Below are positions 1-5,337 of a stretch of 20,283 nucleotides of DNA, in pieces. The notes under the pieces are model-generated. The model had not been told where the DNA came from and did no database searches. It saw only the letters and a list, made by a program, of their open reading frames with translations. Source of the stretch: an uncultured Lachnospiraceae bacterium (GTDB lineage: Bacteria; Bacillota; Clostridia; Lachnospirales; Lachnospiraceae); the NCBI GenBank assembly GCA_910578825.1, contig CAJTSB010000028.1, positions 12,097 to 32,379 on the forward strand. Reading direction: 5' to 3'. How positions within the stretch are numbered: position 1 is the stretch's first letter; each line of letters opens with the position of its first letter. Both the position numbers and the translations under genes were made by a program.

Positions 1-261
1 ATTTTTAAAATATATATGGTTATCCCGAAAATTCAGCAAAGAAATCGCCTTATCAAAACTTAGAATAGTCGGTAGTGAGAAAATGTCGTCAATGGTTGTG
101 GAAAAATCGGAAAGCAGGCGAGACGCCTCCAGATATGCCTGATGTGCATACTGTTCCGATGGGAAACTGCCAAGGGAAATATGTTTGTTCTGAAAGGTGA
201 TGCTGGAACGATAGTAAGCAGTTCCGTTTTTTTTAAAAGCAAGATACGCGCCTGGCAGCAT
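1..261 (-). CDS. AP2-like DNA-binding-domain protein, 5' part (cut by window edge)
   Basis: The frame is open from an ATG at 261 to the window edge, giving 87 residues with no stop. A GGGAGGAG ribosome binding site sits just upstream of the ATG. Residues about 5-50 follow the pattern of an AP2/integrase-type DNA-binding fold: an aromatic/basic start, a YRSSITFQNKHISLG strand pair, then SFPSEQYAHQAYLEA, which matches the usual 'LGtF-eeAa-AY-eA' helix. Such domains occur in plant AP2/ERF factors and in bacterial HNH-endonuclease or integrase-associated proteins. The remainder is outside the window, so no nuclease or integrase domain can be claimed. The gene is divergent from the SleB-like hydrolase. 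A competing reading frame over the same bases gives a Cys/His/Arg-rich product and is judged a shadow. Confidence 0.6.
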   Translation of the reverse strand, partial: MLPGAYLAFKKNGTAYYRSSITFQNKHISLGSFPSEQYAHQAYLEASRLLSDFSTTIDDIFSLPTILSFDKAISLLNFRDNHIYFKN

Positions 262-293
262 AAACTCCTCCCTGAGATGTTTTCATGCATTTT

Positions 294-322
294 TTGAATG
301 AAATCTACAAAATAAGTATATC
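294..322 (+). promoter_or_regulatory. Candidate sigma-A promoter of the SleB-like gene
   Basis: TTGAAT (294-299), a 17-base spacer and TATATC (317-322) lie about 27 bases before the start codon. Each box matches four of six consensus bases. The match is moderate, so this is a plausible rather than firm call. Confidence 0.4.
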
Positions 323-348
323 ATAAAAAACAGGAAAGGAAAACAAAT

Positions 349-1152
349 ATGTTGATAATTCAAAATCTGTTTAAGAATGCGTATTTCCGCATAAAGAGTA
401 TAGCGAAAAAGGTGTACAAGGGTTGCGCTGTCTTTGCCTCTGGGTTTACTGTCTTTGCATTGGTATTCTTTAACGACCAGACTTCAGGCAGCAGAGGAGG
501 GCGCGTTACTGCAGCGGAACCAATCGTTCTTGTCGATATGGGAGAAAAGCTGAAGAAGGAGGATGCCAAAGCTGCGCCGGCGCTGGAAGGAAATCTGGGA
601 ACCGCGTACCGGGAATTTTTGGAGACGAGCCCAACTCGTGTGAAAGAGGAAGTTGAGGTGGAAATCTCAAAGCGTGAAGTTGAGGCAGTGTGCGCGCAGG
701 CGGCGCCGGAAGCGCATACGGAGCTCCAACAGGAGCCGATAAATCCCTATGGAGACATCGTGATTGCTGAGGAGGATTATGATGCCTTATGCCGGATTGT
801 ACAGGCTGAAGCAGGCGGCGAGGATTTGCAGGGAAGAACGCTGGTGGCAGAAGTTGTTTTGAACAGAGTGCTTTCCGAAAATTATGCATCGACCGTTTAT
901 GATGTAGTGTTTGAGAAGAGCGGCGGCAAACCACAGTTTTCACCGACCGTTGACGGCAGGTTTTTCTCGGTTACGGTAACCACAGATACAATCAACGCGG
1001 TGGAGCAGGCATTGCATGGGGAAGATATTTCCCAGGGTGCATTGTTCTTTTCCGCAAGAAGTAAGGCGAATCCGAATGATATGGCATGGTTCGACAATCA
1101 TCTGAAATGGCTGTTTCAGCATGGAGGACATGAATTTTATACGCTTCCGTAA
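349..1152 (+). CDS. Secreted or membrane-anchored SleB/CwlJ-type cell wall hydrolase
   Basis: A 267-residue protein. Residues about 24-41 form one hydrophobic segment after a basic N-terminus, so the protein is probably exported and anchored or cleaved. Residues about 45-140 are a charged, Ala/Glu-rich linker. Residues about 143-264 match the SleB/Hydrolase_2 fold: DALCRIVQAEAGGEDLQG, then VAEVVLNRVLS, QFSP and the C-terminal WFDNHLKWLFQHGGHEFY. E154, in the 'AEA-GE' motif, is the likely catalytic acid by comparison with SleB lytic transglycosylases. In Bacilli, SleB degrades spore-cortex peptidoglycan. In Lachnospiraceae similar proteins are often generic wall hydrolases, so a germination role is not established here. 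The start is supported by AGGAAAGG upstream. No terminator is visible before the next promoter, which begins 18 bases after the stop. Confidence 0.85.
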   Translation: MLIIQNLFKNAYFRIKSIAKKVYKGCAVFASGFTVFALVFFNDQTSGSRGGRVTAAEPIVLVDMGEKLKKEDAKAAPALEGNLGTAYREFLETSPTRVKEEVEVEISKREVEAVCAQAAPEAHTELQQEPINPYGDIVIAEEDYDALCRIVQAEAGGEDLQGRTLVAEVVLNRVLSENYASTVYDVVFEKSGGKPQFSPTVDGRFFSVTVTTDTINAVEQALHGEDISQGALFFSARSKANPNDMAWFDNHLKWLFQHGGHEFYTLP

Positions 1153-1170
1153 TATTTTATGCGGCGATTG

Positions 1171-1199
1171 TTGACAGAAAAATAGAAAACTTTTATAAT
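1171..1199 (+). promoter_or_regulatory. Perfect consensus sigma-A promoter for thrC
   Basis: TTGACA (1171-1176), exactly 17 bases, then TATAAT (1194-1199). All twelve consensus bases match at optimal spacing. Transcription should begin near 1206, leaving a leader of about 200 bases before the chosen thrC start. Confidence 0.85.
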
Positions 1200-1205
1200 G
1201 AGGGG

Positions 1206-1372
1206 TGTTCCGATTGAGGAATATCCCTTATCTTATGGGAAATGCATTGTCACGCTAAAGCGTGAAAGTGTCTTCCTATAAGATAATAAATAATATGCGC
1301 ACTCGCACAAGAGGTATTTTTTGTTTCGCAATTGTGCTCGGCGCGGCAAAGTGGGCAAACCCACTTTGTTTT
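1206..1372 (+). promoter_or_regulatory. Structured thrC leader, candidate attenuator or riboswitch-like RNA
   Basis: Three nested or successive helices can be drawn. (1) 1228-1241 pairs with 1273-1286 over 14 positions with one G-U, enclosing a small hairpin CACGC-TAAA-GCGTG (1251-1264). (2) GCACAA (1305-1310) pairs with TTGTGC (1332-1337), flanked by a GCGC/GCGC pair (1297-1300 and 1341-1344) across an internal loop. (3) A terminator-like hairpin lies at 1347-1368. AAAGTG at 1265-1270 could alternatively pair with CACTTT at 1362-1367 and break helix 3, which is the geometry expected of an antiterminator. It carries no T-box consensus and I do not recognise a known riboswitch class. Regulation of thrC by this leader is inference. 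Confidence 0.5.
1347..1372 (+). terminator. Attenuator-like hairpin upstream of thrC
   Basis: A 9-bp perfect stem, CAAAGTGGG (1347-1355) with CCCACTTTG (1360-1368), loop CAAA, followed directly by TTTT (1369-1372). The U-run is short, so termination may be inefficient. Its position between promoter and gene suggests attenuation. Confidence 0.5.
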
Positions 1373-1404
1373 AGAAAATGATAGAGCAAAGGATGGATAT
1401 AGCA

Positions 1405-2886
1405 ATGTTATATGTAAGTACGAGAAATGCAGAGGAAAAAGTTACCGCTTCTCAGGCAGTTTTAAAAGGGTTGGCCAGGAATGGCGGATTGTTTGTACCG
1501 GAGCAGATTCCGACACTGGACGTCCCGGTGGAAAAACTTGCGGACATGACGTATCAGGAGACGGCATATGAGGTAATGAAACTTTTCCTTACCGATTACA
1601 CGGAAGAAGAGCTGAAAACCTGTATTGAGAAGGCATACGATGAGAAATTTGATACCGCAGAAATTGCTCCGCTGGTGAAAGCACAGGATGTTTCTTATTT
1701 GGAGTTGTTTCATGGCGCGACGATTGCATTTAAGGATATGGCGCTTTCTATTTTGCCGCATCTTTTGATTACGGCGGCGAGAAAGAACGAGGTCACAAAT
1801 GATATTGTCATTTTGACAGCGACCTCCGGTGACACCGGAAAAGCTGCGTTGGCAGGTTTTGCGGAGGTAGAGGGAACCAAAATTATTGTATTTTATCCCA
1901 AGGATGGCGTAAGTCCCATCCAGCAGAAACAGATGGTGACCCAGAAGGGAGACAATACATTTGTTGTGGGAATCAACGGGAATTTCGATCAGGCGCAGAC
2001 AGGCGTAAAGCAGATGTTTTCTGATTCGGCGCTGGCGCAAGAGTTAGACAGGGCAGGTTATCAGTTTTCATCGGCTAATTCCATCAATATCGGACGACTG
2101 GTACCGCAGATTGTGTATTATGTATATGCATATGCGAAAATGGTCAAGACCGGTGAAATTAAAAATGGCGAGAGAATGAATGTAGTTGTGCCCACAGGCA
2201 ATTTTGGAAATATTCTTGCCGCCTTTTATGCAAAAAATATGGGACTTCCGATTGGAAAGCTCATCTGTGCCTCCAACGAGAATAAGGTTCTGTACGATTT
2301 CTTTACCACAGGCACTTACGATAAGAACCGGGAATTTATCCTCACGTCTTCTCCCTCGATGGATATTCTGATTTCCAGCAACCTGGAGCGTTTGATTTAC
2401 CGCATTGCGGGAGACAATGCAGATAAGAATCTGGAGCTGATGAATTCGCTGCAGGAGCATGGAGCATATACGATTACCGAGGAGATGAGAGAGCAGCTGG
2501 CATCTTTTTACGGTAATTATGCCAGTGAGGCAGAGACGGCGGCTGCAATCCGTGAAATTTATGGCCAGACAGGATATATCATAGATACGCATACCGCAGT
2601 GGCGGCAGCCGTATACAGGAAGTATCGGGAGGAGACAAATGATACGACGAAGGCAGTGATTGCCTCCACGGCAAGTCCCTATAAATTTACAAGAAGCGTT
2701 ATGACGGCGATTGATCAAAAATATGACAGCAAGCCCGATTTCGAATTGGTGGATGAGCTGGAATCCCTGTCAAAAGTCAGGGTACCACAGGCAATTGAAG
2801 ATATCCGTACTGCTCCGGTCTTACATAACACAATCTGTGAAGTGGAAGAGATGGAGCAGGTAGTGAAGAAGTTCTTAGGCGTATAA
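1405..2886 (+). CDS. thrC: Threonine synthase
   Basis: PLP enzyme converting O-phosphohomoserine to threonine, the last step of threonine synthesis, in the cytoplasm. From the ATG at 1405 the product has 493 residues, normal for the family. Visible signatures are the N-terminal YVSTRN...ASQAVLKGLARNGGLFVPE, the PLP-lysine motif ELFHGATIAFKDMA (lysine near residue 110), the phosphate-binding TATSGDTGKAALAGF, and the PTGNFGN motif. The frame stays open back to an ATG at 1378, but that codon has no ribosome binding site and overlaps the leader. AAAGGA at 1388-1393 fits the 1405 start, which also matches the typical family N-terminus. The gene is monocistronic, with its own perfect promoter and structured leader and a strong terminator. 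No hom or thrB is present in the window. Confidence 0.95.
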   Translation: MLYVSTRNAEEKVTASQAVLKGLARNGGLFVPEQIPTLDVPVEKLADMTYQETAYEVMKLFLTDYTEEELKTCIEKAYDEKFDTAEIAPLVKAQDVSYLELFHGATIAFKDMALSILPHLLITAARKNEVTNDIVILTATSGDTGKAALAGFAEVEGTKIIVFYPKDGVSPIQQKQMVTQKGDNTFVVGINGNFDQAQTGVKQMFSDSALAQELDRAGYQFSSANSINIGRLVPQIVYYVYAYAKMVKTGEIKNGERMNVVVPTGNFGNILAAFYAKNMGLPIGKLICASNENKVLYDFFTTGTYDKNREFILTSSPSMDILISSNLERLIYRIAGDNADKNLELMNSLQEHGAYTITEEMREQLASFYGNYASEAETAAAIREIYGQTGYIIDTHTAVAAAVYRKYREETNDTTKAVIASTASPYKFTRSVMTAIDQKYDSKPDFELVDELESLSKVRVPQAIEDIRTAPVLHNTICEVEEMEQVVKKFLGV

Positions 2887-2896
2887 ATATTTGTAC

Positions 2897-2932
2897 AAAA
2901 ACACCTGGAAAAAGTATTTTCCAGGTGTTTTC
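2897..2932. terminator. Bidirectional terminator between thrC and the CheX-like gene
   Basis: A 12-bp perfect stem, ACACCTGGAAAA (2901-2912) with TTTTCCAGGTGT (2917-2928) and loop AGTA, flanked by A-run and T-run so that both strands end in U-rich tails. It lies between two convergent genes and should stop both transcripts. Confidence 0.85.
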
Positions 2933-2980
2933 ATATGTAAAGTGATTTGCTTTATAATGATACAATGAGCAAATGTAAAC

Positions 2981-3877
2981 TTATTCGTCCATTTTCTTGA
3001 TGGAAAACAGGAAATTGATGGTTCCGAAAGAATACATGATCGGAAGCAGATAGAAGGAAAATCCTGTCTCTATCAATGTGTTTTCGTAGGCAACCGGGGG
3101 CTGTAACTGTAACTCCATCGAATAATCATTGGACATATTCACCGTATACAGACCATTGTGAAGGTTCAGGAAATCTTCTATGGATGCACGTACGTATTCG
3201 TCAAAAGTGTCAAACTCTTCATTGACATATCTCCCGGCAAATGCGACAGCCGTTTCCTGTTCCATATCCAATGCGGAAAAGAACGAGAAAGAGCCTTCCA
3301 CTTCCTGAGAGATGCAGAAATTGGTGGGCACTTCCGTGAGGTTCATGATACCAAGGGTAGTGAAATCCTCGCCGATAAAACGTACCAGATTATTAAACAG
3401 GAGCGTAAAATAGGAGAGGATATGTTCGGAATGTGGAATATCCTCCGGAAGGTAAAAGTCTGAGAGAAGTTTGTTGACCATTTCCTGCTGTTCTTCAATC
3501 AGCTCCAGATCATAAATCTCATAGACGGATTTGTATTCTGTAATCAGATTTTCAAGTTCTACATGCGTTAAAATATCCTGGTCAATCAAAATCTGCCCCA
3601 GAAGCATATAATCCGGGAGCTGGGTAGTCAGCAGATTGTCCACCTGTCCCTCTGTAAGATACCCGAGATTAACGGCAAGCTCGCCAAATAATTTATCAAA
3701 ATGCGTCTGCGTGATATACACGTCTTCGACCTCGCTTGCAGACATAAAGCCGGAATGAATGGCCAGCGTTCCGAGTTTTTTATGTGTGTTTGCCTGAATT
3801 TTCAGAGCTTCAATTAACTGTTCCGGAGTGATGACTCCTTTGTTAAGTAAAAAATTACCAAAAAACTGCGTATGCAT
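2981..3877 (-). CDS. CheX-like protein with N-terminal MshEN-like repeats
   Basis: A 298-residue cytoplasmic protein. Residues about 5-115 hold four copies of a 24-residue motif separated by 5 residues: F/L-G-x2-L-x4-G-x-(I/L/M)-x4-(L/V)-x6-Q. The motif glycines fall at 7, 36, 65 and 94, an exact 29-residue period. This is the layout of the MshEN domain of type II secretion and pilus ATPases, which can bind cyclic-di-GMP; the usual leading Arg is absent (F, K, L, L). After a linker, residues about 145-295 resemble a CheX/CheC-type fold, with D235-x2-N238...N-G where CheX phosphatases carry E-x2-N. It starts 5 bases after the response-regulator stop, so the two are almost certainly one operon, and the regulator's phospho-Asp is the obvious candidate substrate. 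The assignment of both domains is inference from pattern. Confidence 0.65.
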   Translation of the reverse strand: MHTQFFGNFLLNKGVITPEQLIEALKIQANTHKKLGTLAIHSGFMSASEVEDVYITQTHFDKLFGELAVNLGYLTEGQVDNLLTTQLPDYMLLGQILIDQDILTHVELENLITEYKSVYEIYDLELIEEQQEMVNKLLSDFYLPEDIPHSEHILSYFTLLFNNLVRFIGEDFTTLGIMNLTEVPTNFCISQEVEGSFSFFSALDMEQETAVAFAGRYVNEEFDTFDEYVRASIEDFLNLHNGLYTVNMSNDYSMELQLQPPVAYENTLIETGFSFYLLPIMYSFGTINFLFSIKKMDE

Positions 3878-3882
3878 AACTT

Positions 3883-4254
3883 TTATCTCCCTCCAAAGCG
3901 TGCTTTCAGAATATCAGCAATGCCGGAATTTGTATAAGGTTTCTGGACGAAGTCCCGCGCTCCCTCCATAATTGCATTCTTAAGCTGGGTCTGAGTTCCA
4001 ACAGAGGAGACGACGATAATACTTGCCTCCGGATCAAACTCACGAATCTCGTGTATCGCCTGCACGCCGTCTTTGATGGGCATTACAATGTCTACAAAAA
4101 CCAGTTCCGGTTTGTTTGCCTTGTACTGGTCAATGGCTTCCTGGCCGTTGGAAGCTTCCAGAAAATTGTTATAACCATGTTCAACGATAATGTCCTTTAA
4201 CTGTTTACGCGCCAGTATTGAGTCGTCGCAAATAAGTATTTTTACATTTTCCAT
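3883..4254 (-). CDS. Single-domain CheY-like response regulator
   Basis: 123 residues, a receiver domain only, with no output domain. The acidic pair D10/D11, phospho-acceptor D55 (in LVFVDIVMP), the switch S83/S84 and the conserved K105 (DFVQKPY) are all present, so it should be phosphorylatable. No histidine kinase lies in the window, so its input is unknown. AAGGAG precedes the ATG and a good promoter lies at 4303-4331. It is the first gene of a two-gene unit with the CheX-like protein, which may act as its phosphatase or partner. This is not evidence of flagellar chemotaxis, as no other che or fli genes are seen here. Confidence 0.9.
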   Translation of the reverse strand: MENVKILICDDSILARKQLKDIIVEHGYNNFLEASNGQEAIDQYKANKPELVFVDIVMPIKDGVQAIHEIREFDPEASIIVVSSVGTQTQLKNAIMEGARDFVQKPYTNSGIADILKARFGGR

Positions 4255-4302
4255 TCCTATCGCTCCTTGTGAATTACAGATTTAAATATACATATTACAT
4301 AT

Positions 4303-4331
4303 ATTTTACACTAAATATTGAAAAGTTTCAA
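4303..4331 (-). promoter_or_regulatory. Sigma-A promoter of the response-regulator operon
   Basis: Read on the minus strand: TTGAAA (4331-4326), 17 bases, TAAAAT (4308-4303). Five of six bases match in each box, with optimal spacing. Confidence 0.7.
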
Positions 4332-4332
4332 T

Positions 4333-4351
4333 GATTTCTTTTATAGAAATC
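4333..4351. promoter_or_regulatory. Palindrome between divergent promoters, candidate operator
   Basis: GATTTCT (4333-4339), five bases, AGAAATC (4345-4351): a perfect 7-bp inverted repeat lying one base from the minus-strand -35 box and four bases from the plus-strand -35 box. A third GAAATC follows at 4358-4363. It could be an operator controlling both directions, but AT-richness makes chance possible. Confidence 0.4.
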
Positions 4352-4355
4352 TCAA

Positions 4356-4384
4356 TTGAAATCTTTATCAATAACAGTTATAAT
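4356..4384 (+). promoter_or_regulatory. Sigma-A promoter of the small membrane protein gene
   Basis: TTGAAA (4356-4361), 17 bases, TATAAT (4379-4384), followed by a 41-base untranslated region. It is a near-perfect match, divergent from the response-regulator promoter. Confidence 0.75.
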
Positions 4385-4425
4385 AAATTATAACAGAAAA
4401 ATGTGATTTAGGAAAGGAAAAAGAT

Positions 4426-4752
4426 ATGCTTATTATATTTGATGCAATAATTTTTATTTATGGGGTATATACAATATATTCCGCTATTAAGATGAAACGT
4501 ACACAGGAACTGAGCAATTTCTTCACCGGGGGAAATATGGAACCAATCCGTGACGTACACGGATACATCAACTATATCTATGGAAGAACCATTGTATTGG
4601 GCTCCGTAGCCACCCTGTTCGGTATCGTGGGATTTATCAATGATTATGTCGCACAGCTTCCCTATATTATGCAGGCGATGATGGTATTGTTTTTGACCGT
4701 AGTCGTCTGGTTTACAATCAATATCAATCGTGCAAAACGCCAGTTTTGGTAA
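4426..4752 (+). CDS. Small three-helix membrane protein, function unknown
   Basis: 108 residues. Three hydrophobic segments are visible at about 2-21, 54-73 and 81-100, with a polar loop (about 23-52: KMKRTQELSNFFTGG...RDVHGYINYIYG) between the first and second. The C-terminus is basic (NRAKRQFW). The start has AGGAAAGG at a suitable distance and a strong promoter, so the gene is real, although an antisense frame of similar length covers the same bases. I do not recognise the family. It is divergent from the CheY/CheX-like operon and shares a possible operator with it, which hints at co-regulation but not at a role. Confidence 0.75.
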   Translation: MLIIFDAIIFIYGVYTIYSAIKMKRTQELSNFFTGGNMEPIRDVHGYINYIYGRTIVLGSVATLFGIVGFINDYVAQLPYIMQAMMVLFLTVVVWFTININRAKRQFW

Positions 4753-4832
4753 AATACACATAGAAAATTAATAAAAATTTTATTCTTTACAAATGATTTA
4801 TATAGATTTTTTTGATATTATAAGATAAAATA

Positions 4833-4855
4833 AACTAATTGCGTAAGCAATAGTT
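4833..4855 (+). promoter_or_regulatory. Small GNRA-type hairpin in the cdd leader
   Basis: AACTAATTGC (4833-4842) pairs with GCAATAGTT (4847-4855) with one bulged A, closed by a GTAA tetraloop, ending just before the GGAAAGGA ribosome binding site. It may stabilise the mRNA or tune translation. The AT-rich 4753-4832 stretch holds no promoter I can defend. Confidence 0.35.
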
Positions 4856-4872
4856 GGAAAGGAAGCGGCATA

Positions 4873-5319
4873 ATGGATTATCAAAGACTGATTGCCCAGG
4901 CCATGAAAGCGAAAGAATCTGCATATGTGCCCTATTCCCATTTTCGCGTTGGAGCGGCGCTTCTTACGAAGAGCGGCAGGATATTTACCGGCTGTAACAT
5001 CGAGAATGCAAGTTACTCTGCGACGAATTGTGCAGAGCGCACCGCGGTGTTTAAGGCTGTGTCCGAGGGAGAGCGGGAATTTACGGCGATTGTGGTAAAC
5101 GGTGACAATGGCGATTATCTGCCGCCCTGCGGGATTTGCAGGCAGGTATTGGCGGAATTCTGCGATATGGAAACGTTTCAGGTGATTCTTGCGAACAGTC
5201 CGGAAGATTACCAGGTGGTGACACTGGACAAACTGTTTCCGGGAGCTTTTCAGGCAGAAAATTTAAAGTCGGGAAATCAGCACAAAAAGAGCAACTCTGT
5301 TTATAAGGATTTAGGATGA
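4873..5319 (+). CDS. cdd: Cytidine deaminase
   Basis: Hydrolytic deamination of cytidine and deoxycytidine to uridine and deoxyuridine in pyrimidine salvage; a cytoplasmic zinc enzyme. The zinc and catalytic motifs are clear: C53-A-E55 in TNCAERTAVF and P-C86-G-I-C89 in PPCGICRQVLAEF, typical of the homotetrameric type with three Cys ligands. The substrate-side FRVGAAL and GCNIENASY motifs are also present. At 148 residues it is slightly longer than the usual 130 or so, because of a charged C-terminal tail (about 130-148: NLKSGNQHKKSNS...) of no obvious function. GGAAAGGA precedes the start. The L,D-transpeptidase gene begins 19 bases after the stop, so the two are probably cotranscribed despite unrelated functions. 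Confidence 0.95.
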   Translation: MDYQRLIAQAMKAKESAYVPYSHFRVGAALLTKSGRIFTGCNIENASYSATNCAERTAVFKAVSEGEREFTAIVVNGDNGDYLPPCGICRQVLAEFCDMETFQVILANSPEDYQVVTLDKLFPGAFQAENLKSGNQHKKSNSVYKDLG

Positions 5320-5337
5320 AGTTTGAGGATATGGAAT

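Noticed and set aside
1378..1404. Longer thrC start at 1378 (nine extra residues)
   Set aside because: No ribosome binding site precedes it, it overlaps the hairpin tail, and the family N-terminus begins at the ATG at 1405.
4408..4761. Antisense frame of 117 codons over the small membrane protein
   Set aside because: The plus-strand frame has a strong promoter, a ribosome binding site and clear hydrophobic helices; the antisense frame has none of these.
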